A DNA stretch of 6,350 nt from Planctomycetota bacterium. Its GTDB lineage: Bacteria > Planctomycetota > UBA1135 > UBA2386. Below, one piece after another: positions 1 through 6,350 of this stretch. Below the pieces are notes generated by a model. That model saw only the letters and a program-made list of their open reading frames with translations. It was not told the origin of the DNA and did not search any database. The DNA lies in NCBI GenBank assembly GCA_020425885.1, contig JAGQRA010000004.1, forward strand, positions 1 to 6,350, read 5' to 3'. The position numbers and the translations under genes were made by a program. How positions within the stretch are numbered: the first letter of the stretch is position 1; every line of letters begins with the position of its first letter.

Positions 1-430
1 CGGCGAACACACCGCCGGCGGGGAAGCCGTCGTGGGCGATCTCGATCAGCAGCGGGCCGCCCCGATACCGGTACGCGGTGTCGAACGCGATCACCGGGCC
101 GAAGTCGTTCGGTGAACTGCCGCCCGGGTAGTCACCGGCGCGGATCGGCAGCGCCCCGCTGCGCACGACGACTTCGTCGACGCCGCGATTGGCCGCGAAC
201 GTGCTCGCGAGCGCGCCAGGCGGGTTGACCGATTGGCTGAGGCGGATCTCGTAGTTGGCGACGGTCTGTGGCGGCGGCGCCGCGGCCCCACCGTCGACGC
301 GAAACTGCAGCCCGGTGATGAAGTTGCCGACCGCGAGCGGACCGAGGTCGCTCGCCCCGAGGACCATCTGGAAGCGGCGTTGCCCGATGGCACCGAGCGG
401 CGCCTGGTCATTGTTGTTCATCTCGATCGT
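1..430 (-). repeat. Repeat unit 3 (partial) of the three-domain secreted protein
   Basis: This unit encodes residues 427 to 569 and is cut by the window edge just after the HDGFPAGGVFA motif, so about 50 residues of the unit lie outside. It is somewhat more diverged in the middle (QSVNPPGALAS in place of QSANPPGSLS) than units 1 and 2 are from each other. Whether further units follow cannot be seen. Confidence 0.83.
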
Positions 431-1708
431 CGCCGCAGCCGCGGGCGTCGTCGTCACTCGGCCGAGCTGGGCAACGAGTTCGAGCACCGGTGCCGCCGCA
501 TAGATCCCCAGGTCGGCGCTCACCGAGGTGAACGCGGAACCGTAGGCGGCCTGCCGGCTGGTCGTCGCCGGGTACTCGCTGTCGGCGTACACACCGCCGG
601 CGGGAAACCCGTCGTGGGCGATCTCGACGAGCAGCGGCCCGCCACGGTAGGTGTAGGCGCGGTCGAACTCGATCAGCGGCCCGAACGCGTTCGGGAGTCC
701 GCCGGTCGGATAGTCGCCGTTGCGGATCACCAGGGCGCCGCTCCGCACCGTGAGCTCGTCGGTGCCTCTGTTGTTCGCGAACGTGGTCGACAGCGAGCCC
801 GGCGGATTGGCCGACTGGCTGAGCCGGATCTCGTAGTTGGCGACGGTCTGCGCCGCCAACGCGGAGACCTGGGCGTCGGCGCGGAAGCGGATCGCGCGGA
901 TCTCCGCGCCGACCGGCAGCGCGGCGAGGTCGGTGGCGCCGATCACCATCTGGAAGCGCCGCTGCCCGATGCCGCCGAGCGGCGCCTGGTCGCTGTTGTT
1001 GCCCTCGTTCGCCGCGAGCGGTGCCGGCGTGACGATGTCGGTCGAACAGGCGCGCAGCTGCAGCACGGGCGCGGCCGGGTAGGCGCCGAGATCCGCGGCC
1101 ACGCCGTTGAAGGAGGAGCCGTAGGCTGCCTGGCGCGAGGTCGTCGCCGGGTACTCGCTGTCGGCAAACACTCCGCCCGCCGGGAAGCCGTCGTGCGCGA
1201 TCTCGATCAGCAACGCGCCGCCGCGGTACCGGTATGGCGTCGCGAATGCGATGAACGGCCCGAAGCCGTTCGGGCTGCCGCCCACCGGGTAGCCGCCGGC
1301 TGCGATGACGAGCGGTCCCGAGCGCACCATGACCTCGTCGGCGCCGCGGTTGGCGGCGAAGACGAGCGACAGCGAGCCCGGCGGATTGGCCGACTGGCTG
1401 AGCCGGATCTCGTAGTTCGCGACCGTCTGCGCCGGCAGGCCACCGGCGCTGCCATCGACCCGGAAACGGATGCCGGAGAGCAGCGTGCCGGCGGCGAATC
1501 CGCGCAGTTCATCGGGCCCGAGGACCATCTGGAATCGCCGTTGGCCTATGGCTCCGAGGGGCGCCTGGTCGTTGTTGTTGCCTTCGATGGTGGCGAGCTG
1601 CGGCGGTGACGTCGCGGCGATCTGGGCCGTCGCCGGCGAAACGGGTGCGATGGCGGCGAGGAGGATCAGCAAGGCCGCGGGCGCCGAACGTGCGAGTTGG
1701 TGGGGCAT
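1..1708 (-). CDS. Secreted protein of three tandem ~193-residue domains, 3' end missing
   Basis: The frame stays open from an ATG at 1708 to the left edge, giving 569 residues and no stop. It begins with a clear signal peptide: Arg7, a hydrophobic stretch at about 9-23, then SPATA before Gln29, so cleavage after Ala28 is likely. The mature part repeats one domain three times (about residues 40-232, 233-426 and 427-569, the last cut by the window edge). Each copy has NN.DQAPLG.IGQRRFQMV, then QTVANYEIRLSQS.NPPG, VRSG.L.I, YRGG.LL.EIAHDGFP and ADSEYPATTSRQAAYGS. The copies differ largely by third-base and conservative changes, which supports this frame. From memory the pattern resembles a beta-rich extracellular domain of planctomycete and PEP-CTERM proteins (RxQQVY, NYxVxLSTT, GNLLxDI motifs); this is unverified. 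Only one cysteine (Cys221) is present. A Shine-Dalgarno-like AAGGA favours the ATG at 1708; an in-frame ATG at 1810 would bury the signal peptide. Function is unknown; surface adhesion or binding is a guess. Confidence 0.88.
   Translation of the reverse strand, partial: MPHQLARSAPAALLILLAAIAPVSPATAQIAATSPPQLATIEGNNNDQAPLGAIGQRRFQMVLGPDELRGFAAGTLLSGIRFRVDGSAGGLPAQTVANYEIRLSQSANPPGSLSLVFAANRGADEVMVRSGPLVIAAGGYPVGGSPNGFGPFIAFATPYRYRGGALLIEIAHDGFPAGGVFADSEYPATTSRQAAYGSSFNGVAADLGAYPAAPVLQLRACSTDIVTPAPLAANEGNNSDQAPLGGIGQRRFQMVIGATDLAALPVGAEIRAIRFRADAQVSALAAQTVANYEIRLSQSANPPGSLSTTFANNRGTDELTVRSGALVIRNGDYPTGGLPNAFGPLIEFDRAYTYRGGPLLVEIAHDGFPAGGVYADSEYPATTSRQAAYGSAFTSVSADLGIYAAAPVLELVAQLGRVTTTPAAAATIEMNNNDQAPLGAIGQRRFQMVLGASDLGPLAVGNFITGLQFRVDGGAAAPPPQTVANYEIRLSQSVNPPGALASTFAANRGVDEVVVRSGALPIRAGDYPGGSSPNDFGPVIAFDTAYRYRGGPLLIEIAHDGFPAGGVFA
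431..1012 (-). repeat. Repeat unit 2 of the three-domain secreted protein
   Basis: This unit encodes about residues 233-426, one residue longer than unit 1. It carries every core motif of unit 1 and is closest to it in the middle, while 825-850 is identical to 243-268 in unit 3 (offset 582 bp). Its N-terminal motif is NNSDQAPLGGIGQRRFQMV. Confidence 0.85.
1013..1591 (-). repeat. Repeat unit 1 of the three-domain secreted protein
   Basis: This unit encodes about residues 40-232 of the gene starting at 1708. It lies 579 bp from the equivalent point of unit 2. It shares an exact 51-bp stretch with unit 2 (1367-1417 here, 788-838 there), covering the codons of the YEIRLSQSANPPGSLS region. Unit boundaries are placed at the linker before the NNNDQAPLG motif and are approximate. 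Confidence 0.85.
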
Positions 1709-1952
1709 GGAGTCCTTCGGGTGGCGAGCAGGGGTGGCTGTGCTGTCGATCAACGGTTTACCAGAACCATGACGATCGGGAACCCCGTTTCGTTCGGTCG
1801 GGCCGTCCATGACTGCTGGCGTTACTGCCGGTGGGAAGTGGCGAACAAACGCACACTCACCAGCGAACGCCTCGGTCGCCAGAACGATGCGTTTCACTTC
1901 GCCCTCGCCGGGTTGCCGGGCCGATCCCGATCGCGCCGGTCGCGTCGTCGAT
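1709..1952. other. Intergenic region between the kinase and the repeat-protein gene
   Basis: These 244 bp separate the kinase stop from the next start on the same strand, long enough to hold an independent promoter. The part near 1750-1800 is less GC-rich than the genes around it. I could not pick a -35/-10 pair with confidence. Just after the kinase stop the minus strand has CGATCGC, then GCGATCG about 21 bases later, a possible weak 7-bp stem that spans the stop, but no T-tract follows it. I see no convincing terminator, tRNA or small gene. Confidence 0.6.
1713..1717 (-). promoter_or_regulatory. Shine-Dalgarno-like AAGGA before the repeat-protein start
   Basis: On the minus strand the bases before the ATG at 1708 read CCGAAGGACTCC. 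AAGGA ends 4 nt from the start codon, slightly close but usable. It decides the start: the alternative in-frame ATG at 1810 has no comparable purine-rich site and would put a polar stretch of 34 residues ahead of the signal peptide. Confidence 0.5.
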
Positions 1953-4658
1953 TCAGCGATCGAGGCGCCGGGCGGCGCGGAATCCCCGGTCCTTCTCACC
2001 GCCGATGTTCAGCCCACGGGTGGTGAGCGGTGACAGATCGAGGTTGTTCAGGAAGCCGAAGCCGCGCACGGCGTGTTTGCTGCTCGGCTCGGCGAGCCAG
2101 AGTCCGGTGCCGGCCTGCAGCACATCGATGTTCGGATATGCGATGGCATCGAGACACCATTCCTGCACGTTGCCGCGGATGTCGTGGAGGCCGAAGCCGT
2201 TCGGCGGGAAGCTGCCGACCGGAGCGGTGTATGGGAAGCCGTCCCTGCCCGGCAGCACGACCAACGTGCTGAAGATGTTGTTGGGCGGTGCGACGGCGTC
2301 GTAGAGGTTCTCGGCCAGCTCCCCGGTGCCGACCAACGGCACCTCGCGATCGCGGTGCTCGGTGGCACGCGCCGCATACTCCCACTGTGACTCGGTCGGC
2401 AACAAGAGGCCCGAGCGCGCCAGCAGGTCGACGGTCTCCTGCCATTCGACGCTGTCGACCGGGTTGCGCCAGGTGACGCCGAGCCAGCCGACATAGCCGA
2501 AGCAGTGATCCTTGCCGCCCAGTCGGCGCCACTGCGCGCGCGTGGTCTCGTGCATGGCGACGAAGAACGGGTCGAGGTCGATCTCGAGCAGGTAGTCCTC
2601 GACGCCGCGGATCCTCGGTTCGAAGCGCACTGCGTTCTCGTCAGCGAGCTGGGCGCCGACCGTGACGCGACCTCCCGGCAGCAGCACGAGCACGATGCCG
2701 GTCTCTTCCGCGAACTCGTACGAGCCATCCTGCAGTCGTCGCGGCGGCGGGCCCGAGCGCAGATGGGCGAACTCGTAGAGCCCGGTGTGCGGGTTGCGAC
2801 CGAGCGGTTGCAGCCCGAACTGGGGCACGATCCGCAGGCCGTGATAGATCGGGTTGGTGGCGATGTCGTCGATGGCCTCTTGCCAGGCGATCGGCGACCG
2901 GTCGAGGCTCTCGAGCTCCAGCGCCATGCTCCGTCGTCTGCCTTCGGCGCCGCCGAACTCGTCGAGGTCGCGCAGGAACTGCAGGCACGACTCGTGCAGC
3001 AGCCGGTCATCGTCGGTCGCGAAGTCCCACCGTCGCAGCCTCTCGAGCTCGGCCGCCAGCTCGTCGCGGCGCTGCGCGCGCGCCGCCATATCCTGTCGCA
3101 ATGCTACGAGGGCATCGGCGCGGCCGAGGCCCGAGGCGACCGACTGCTCGATGGCCGTGAGTCGATCCAGCTCGCGCTGCACGGCGTAGCCCTCGGCCTC
3201 GATCTCGCCCGGCGCCGCCCGGCGGCCGTTGCCTCGCACCAGGACCAGCAGCGCCTCGGCTTCCTTGCGGCGCGCGAGCAAGGCATCGGCCCGTGACAGC
3301 CATCGTTCGGCTTCGGCGCGATGCTCGACGACCGGCTGCAGCCGCGGATGTTCGGCGTGCAGAGCCAGGAGTTCCTGGCGCATGATGAACAGACTGTTCT
3401 CGCGCGCCTTGGCGTTGGCGCGTCCGAGGAGCCAGGTCGCGATCGCGGCCGAGACCAGCAACACGATCGCCATCGCCAGCAGCCACGGGTTGCGCTGCGC
3501 GAACCGCCGCACGCGCAGCATCGCGCTCGGCGGTGCCGCCAGGATCGGCCGCATCTCGCGGATGCGCTGCAGGTCGTCGGCGAGGGCCTGGGCACTGCCG
3601 TAGCGTCGCCGCGGTTCGGGATCCATCGCCTTGCCGACGACAACGCCGAGTTCCGGCGGCAGGCCGCGGACGAGGCGGCACGGGTCAGGGACGCGACCGC
3701 CGAGGATGGCGCGGATCGTCGCTTCCGGAGTCGCGGCGGCGTAGGCGCGCTGCCCGGTCAGCGACTCGAACATGCTGGCGCCCAGGGCCCAGACGTCGGC
3801 GCGCGGGTCGACGCGTTCACCCCGACACTGCTCCGGAGCCATGTAGGCCGGCGTGCCGAACACATCGCCGGTGCGCGTCAGGCTGTCGCCGTCGCGGGCG
3901 GTGTCGGTGGCGAGTCCGAAGTCGAGCACGACGCCGGTGCCGTCGGGCTGCACCATGAGGTTGCCCGGCTTGATGTCGCGGTGGGTGACGCCGGCGTCGT
4001 GAGCGGCGTGCAAGGCCAGCGCGAGCGACTCGAACAGACGCAACGTCGGCAGCCAGGGTCGCAGGTGGCGCGCGCCGGAATCGCTGCGTTCGTGGCCGCC
4101 CGATGGCGCGGTGTCGAGCTGCAGCCGGAACGGCTCGGCGCCGCCGCGTTGCCGCCCGGCCTCGATCAGCGCCGCCAACGTCCGCCCCTCGAGCAGTCGC
4201 ATCGCCAGGTAGAGGATCTCGCCGTCCTCGCCGACCTCGTAGATCGGGCAGATACCGGGATGATCGAGGCGCGACGTCGTCGCCGCCTCGGCGCGGAAGC
4301 GCTGCTCGCGGAACCGTGTCCGGAACACCTCCGCCTGCAGCACCTTCAACGCCACGCGGCGGCCGAGGCGGGAGTCGACGGCGACGAACACCACCGCCTG
4401 ACCACCGCGGCCGAGCTCGCGCTCGATCACGTAGGGACCGATGCGCCGCGCGCCGGCCGGGAGTTCGACCACCGGCGCGTCGCCGGCTTGGGCCGGGTCG
4501 CCGGCCTCGGGCATCGCCAGCAGCGCGTCCATCAGCTGGTCGCTGGCCTCGGGATGCGCGGCGAGCAGTTCGGCGAGCGGCCGCGGCGGCCCGTTCGCGC
4601 CGGCCAGCAACGCTTCGGCGAGCGCCCGCAGCGGCGACGATGGCGGCTCGGGACTCAC
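1953..4658 (-). CDS. Transmembrane Ser/Thr protein kinase fused to an FGE-like (SUMF1) domain
   Basis: This complete 901-residue protein starts at a GTG and ends with TGA. Residues 1-75 are a helical N-terminal segment with a LLAAHPEASDQL motif that I recall from planctomycete kinases. The Hanks-type kinase domain spans about 76-366 and has all catalytic elements: glycine loop GRGGQAVV (83-90), Lys105 in VALK, Glu124, HRDIKPGN (226-233), DFG (246-248), GTPAYMAPE (268-276) and DVWALG (288-293). It should therefore phosphorylate Ser/Thr in the cytoplasm. One membrane helix (about 391-411) follows, then a charged helical linker (412-600) and a block with YHGLRIVPQFGLQPLGRNP and GLYEFAHL. Residues about 653-897 form an FGE/SUMF1-like domain: GIVLVLLPGGRVTVGAQ, LPTESQWEYAARA, GFGLHDIRGNVQEW and a final RGFRAAR. 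It matches the fusion family usually named bifunctional serine/threonine-protein kinase/formylglycine-generating enzyme. The FGE catalytic cysteines are absent, so the outer domain is probably a binding or sensor module. Linkage to the upstream gene by a 6-nt gap suggests coupled translation. Confidence 0.95.
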   Translation of the reverse strand: MSPEPPSSPLRALAEALLAGANGPPRPLAELLAAHPEASDQLMDALLAMPEAGDPAQAGDAPVVELPAGARRIGPYVIERELGRGGQAVVFVAVDSRLGRRVALKVLQAEVFRTRFREQRFRAEAATTSRLDHPGICPIYEVGEDGEILYLAMRLLEGRTLAALIEAGRQRGGAEPFRLQLDTAPSGGHERSDSGARHLRPWLPTLRLFESLALALHAAHDAGVTHRDIKPGNLMVQPDGTGVVLDFGLATDTARDGDSLTRTGDVFGTPAYMAPEQCRGERVDPRADVWALGASMFESLTGQRAYAAATPEATIRAILGGRVPDPCRLVRGLPPELGVVVGKAMDPEPRRRYGSAQALADDLQRIREMRPILAAPPSAMLRVRRFAQRNPWLLAMAIVLLVSAAIATWLLGRANAKARENSLFIMRQELLALHAEHPRLQPVVEHRAEAERWLSRADALLARRKEAEALLVLVRGNGRRAAPGEIEAEGYAVQRELDRLTAIEQSVASGLGRADALVALRQDMAARAQRRDELAAELERLRRWDFATDDDRLLHESCLQFLRDLDEFGGAEGRRRSMALELESLDRSPIAWQEAIDDIATNPIYHGLRIVPQFGLQPLGRNPHTGLYEFAHLRSGPPPRRLQDGSYEFAEETGIVLVLLPGGRVTVGAQLADENAVRFEPRIRGVEDYLLEIDLDPFFVAMHETTRAQWRRLGGKDHCFGYVGWLGVTWRNPVDSVEWQETVDLLARSGLLLPTESQWEYAARATEHRDREVPLVGTGELAENLYDAVAPPNNIFSTLVVLPGRDGFPYTAPVGSFPPNGFGLHDIRGNVQEWCLDAIAYPNIDVLQAGTGLWLAEPSSKHAVRGFGFLNNLDLSPLTTRGLNIGGEKDRGFRAARRLDR
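1968..2702 (-). other. FGE/SUMF1-like C-terminal domain lacking catalytic cysteines
   Basis: This segment encodes residues about 653-897. Family landmarks are visible in order: VLLPGGRVTVGAQ, DPFFVAMHETTRAQW, PVDSVEWQE, LPTESQWEYAARA, APVGSFPPNGFGLHDIRGN followed by VQEW, and a GFRAAR end. In true formylglycine-generating enzymes two cysteines lie in the RGGSW-to-GFR stretch near the end. Here that stretch (861-897) reads AVRGFGFLNNLDLSPLTTRG and on, with no cysteine at all and the GGS lost. Sulfatase activation is therefore unlikely. Confidence 0.85.
3426..3488 (-). other. Single membrane helix of the kinase
   Basis: Residues 391-411 (PWLLAMAIVLLVSAAIATWL and one more Leu) are an uninterrupted hydrophobic stretch. 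It is preceded by a strongly basic segment (LRVRRFAQRN), which by the positive-inside rule puts the kinase in the cytoplasm and the FGE-like part outside. Confidence 0.9.
3561..4433 (-). other. Hanks-type kinase catalytic domain
   Basis: This segment encodes residues about 76-366 of the kinase, from IGPYVIERELG to the LADDLQRI helix typical of the bacterial Pkn family end. All residues for ATP binding and phosphotransfer are present. Thr261, Thr263 and Thr269 in the activation segment are likely autophosphorylation positions by analogy with related kinases. Between LEGRTLAALI and the helix before HRD there is a longer loop than usual (about 168-206, with a TAPSGGHERSDSGARH stretch). Confidence 0.93.
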
Positions 4659-4664
4659 GGCGGG

Positions 4665-6350
4665 TCAGCGGATGGTGATGGTCTGGCGATTCGACATCCC
4701 CAATCCGAGTGTGTTGTAGCTGGGCACGAGCACGGCCCATTGGGTCTGCAGGGTCACGCCGACGAACGGTCCGGTGGGGACGAGGATGGAGTGCGTGGCC
4801 GCGCCCGCCGTCACGAAGTGGAATGCGTTCGCCACCGGGTCGACGAGCAGCCTGCAGCCCGGCGCACCGAAGGGATCGAGGGGAAGCAGTTGCGTCCCCA
4901 GACCGATGAGGGCGAACGCCGGCGTCACGGCCGGCGCCAACGGCGAGATCGTGACGGTGAGATCGAGCGTGACCGGGTCGGAGAACGGGTCGGTCTTGGC
5001 ATCGTTGTCGATCTCGGTGATGTCGGGCAGTTGCGACGTGCAGGTCCACTTGAACGCGAACGCGCTGCTTTGGAACGTCGATGAGTAGCCGTTGCCGACC
5101 CCGAGCTTGTAGTCCGACATGTCGAGAGGTTCACCGGACATCCGCGCCTCGACGACGGGGGGACGCAGCGATTCGTTGATGGTCAGCACGAGGAACAGCG
5201 GTCCGGGCAGCGGCGTGTTCGTGGTCCGGATCAGGCTCGGCGTGTCGCCGACCCACCAGCCGAGTTCCTCGGGCTCCAGGATCGTGTGCTGCAGCGACGA
5301 CCCGGAGGGCAGGTCGTTGACCGAAGCGTACACGTCCACGGTGGCCACCGGCGGCGGGTCCTTCTTGAACCGCGACATGTAGAAGCACAGCTGACTCGCC
5401 TTGAACGGCGTGATCGTCGCCGGCAGCTGGATCGCATAGGTCCGCGTCCCAGTGGGCGGCGGCTCGACGCTGCGATCGAGCAGCTTGGCGTCGGGATTGC
5501 GCGGCGGGCAGGTGCCGTCGCAGCCGGTGCCGCTCGTCGTCTCGTTGCGCCAGGCGCTGTTCAGCACCGTGCCGTCGAGCTTCAGCCCGAAGCCGGCAGT
5601 GCTCTCGTTCCGCACGCCGACGTAGACGCCGCCGTAGGCGGAGTAGTTGAAGGTCTCGGTGCCCTGGGCATTGTCGCCGACGGCGCCGCCGACGACATAG
5701 ACGACGTTGCCGGGGGTGACCGAGAGGCCGAGTCGGATCCAGCCGGGGTTGGAGGTCGCCGAGTACTGCTCGCTCCACAGCACGACGTGATCGGTACCGC
5801 CGGCGCCGTTGTCGATCAGCGACAGCACGCCGATCGAGCTGTTGCCGGGGCCGGTCGGCGTCACCTCCCAGGTCCAGGTGACGCCGGTGTCGCCGTTCTG
5901 GTCTAGCCGCGGCGGCGGCTCGCGCCCGGGGTTGGGGAACTCGTACTCGGAGTCGGTGGTGCCGCAGACGCCGAGTGACCAGGCGCAGCGTTCACCGACG
6001 CTCAGCGTCGGCAGATCGAGGTAGGCGAAAGTGTCGAGCTTGAAGTTCTCCGATGCCGCGGTCTCGAAGTAGTAGCTCCGGCCACCGGAGGCGGGGGCGT
6101 CGAAGTCGAGGTGACGGTTGCCCGCCGGGGCCGGCGCGCGCGGCTGCGTCGATCGCGTCACCGGGTCCGCCTGGCAGCCCTTCCAGAACGAGATGCCGGT
6201 CTCGTAGTCGATCGCGAGCTCCGACTTGTGATCCGACACATCGTTGCTGCCACCCCGGGTACTGGTGGCGATGCGCCACTCGAGACCGTTGTCGGACTCC
6301 GGTCCGCTGCCGGGATCGGTGACGTGGCCGTCGCTGTCGCGCGACCATGA
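4665..6350 (-). CDS. Secreted beta-rich protein with planctomycete-type C-terminal module, 5' end missing
   Basis: The frame is open from the right edge to a TGA at 4667-4665, giving 561 residues without the N-terminus. A GTG at 6239 lies in frame, but the 37 codons before it are also open and read like protein (SDNGLEWRIATSTRGGSNDV), so it is not the true start. The protein is rich in Gly, Thr, Pro and Asp, with alternating hydrophobic strands and no catalytic motif I recognise. Eight cysteines (about 59, 122, 129, 277, 281, 322, 437, 499) would suit disulfides outside the cytoplasm; CDGTC at 277-281 is the tightest pair. Residues about 305-415 look like a separate beta-sandwich. The last ~83 residues match a C-terminal module I recall from many secreted planctomycete proteins. 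The gene ends 6 nt before the kinase start, on the same strand. No specific function can be assigned. Confidence 0.87.
   Translation of the reverse strand, partial: SWSRDSDGHVTDPGSGPESDNGLEWRIATSTRGGSNDVSDHKSELAIDYETGISFWKGCQADPVTRSTQPRAPAPAGNRHLDFDAPASGGRSYYFETAASENFKLDTFAYLDLPTLSVGERCAWSLGVCGTTDSEYEFPNPGREPPPRLDQNGDTGVTWTWEVTPTGPGNSSIGVLSLIDNGAGGTDHVVLWSEQYSATSNPGWIRLGLSVTPGNVVYVVGGAVGDNAQGTETFNYSAYGGVYVGVRNESTAGFGLKLDGTVLNSAWRNETTSGTGCDGTCPPRNPDAKLLDRSVEPPPTGTRTYAIQLPATITPFKASQLCFYMSRFKKDPPPVATVDVYASVNDLPSGSSLQHTILEPEELGWWVGDTPSLIRTTNTPLPGPLFLVLTINESLRPPVVEARMSGEPLDMSDYKLGVGNGYSSTFQSSAFAFKWTCTSQLPDITEIDNDAKTDPFSDPVTLDLTVTISPLAPAVTPAFALIGLGTQLLPLDPFGAPGCRLLVDPVANAFHFVTAGAATHSILVPTGPFVGVTLQTQWAVLVPSYNTLGLGMSNRQTITIR
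4668..4916 (-). other. C-terminal module typical of secreted planctomycete proteins
   Basis: Residues about 479-561 of the partial gene read GLGTQLLPLDPFGAPGC, then a beta-rich middle with LVPTGPFVGVTLQTQWAVL, then LGLGMSNRQTITIR and the stop. From memory this matches a lineage-typical module (LPLDLGPxGAPGC, IPnxxxLxGxxxxxQ, SNxxxxxIG) at the ends of many exported proteins in some planctomycete groups. It may serve surface attachment or sorting; that role is not established here. Confidence 0.65.

Noticed and set aside
233..1609. Plus-strand open frame of 458 codons
   Set aside because: It is antisense to the repeat-protein gene. Its product is Arg/Glu/Val-rich low-complexity sequence, it needs a TTG start, and it repeats only because the gene beneath it repeats. 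The minus-strand frame has a signal peptide, coherent domains and mostly synonymous changes between units.
1774..1790. Possible small hairpin (CGGG, AAC, CCCG then TTT on the plus strand)
   Set aside because: The stem is only 4 bp with a 3-base loop and three Ts, on the strand opposite to all genes; too weak for a terminator.
1709..1810. Upstream in-frame ATG at 1810 for the repeat protein
   Set aside because: It would add 34 polar residues before a textbook signal peptide and has no visible ribosome binding site; the ATG at 1708 has AAGGA just upstream.
3321..5084. Plus-strand open frame of 587 codons
   Set aside because: It lies antisense to the kinase and the end of the secreted-protein gene, both recognisable by clear family motifs. 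Long antisense frames are expected in such GC-rich coding DNA.
4665..6239. Start of the secreted protein at the GTG at 6239
   Set aside because: The frame continues open for 37 more codons to the edge with protein-like composition, and no signal peptide follows 6239, so the gene is 5'-truncated by the window.
1..6350. CRISPR array, phage or insertion sequence origin for the repeats
   Set aside because: The repeats are large, coding and in frame, without spacers, terminal inverted repeats or transposase genes.

Overview
The window is GC-rich (roughly two thirds G+C by eye) and carries three genes, all transcribed on the minus strand; in direction of transcription they run from the right edge to the left. 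The organism is most likely a planctomycete. Two things point there: a Hanks-type Ser/Thr kinase fused through one membrane helix to a formylglycine-generating-enzyme-like (SUMF1/FGE) domain, and a secreted protein whose last ~83 residues match a C-terminal module I recall from secreted planctomycete proteins (core LPLDPFGAPGC, ending LGLGMSNRQTITIR). The lineage call rests on recognition, not on a search.

Layout, in order of transcription. (1) 6350-4665: the 3' part of a large secreted or cell-surface beta-rich protein of unknown function. The reading frame is open to the window edge, so its N-terminus lies outside. (2) 4658-1953: a complete 901-residue kinase, starting at a GTG only 6 nt after the stop of gene 1 and in the same frame, so the two look co-transcribed and translationally coupled. 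Order of parts: cytoplasmic active kinase domain, one membrane helix, helical linker, extracytoplasmic FGE-like domain without the catalytic cysteines. (3) A 244-bp intergenic stretch (1709-1952) with a plausible ribosome binding site at its end but no convincing promoter or terminator. (4) 1708-1: the 5' part of a secreted protein built from three tandem ~193-residue copies of one domain. It runs off the left edge. It is easy to miss because it has no stop codon in the window and because a long open frame lies antisense to it.

Taken together the genes look like a cell-envelope locus: two exported proteins flanking a transmembrane kinase whose outer part is a probable ligand- or protein-binding sensor. 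That the kinase senses or answers to either exported protein is inference from gene order only. I see no RNA genes, insertion sequences, CRISPR arrays or phage genes. The most unusual items are the threefold repeat gene, with a 51-bp exact match between two of its units, and the cysteine-less FGE-like domain. I found no clear evidence of a new multi-gene system.
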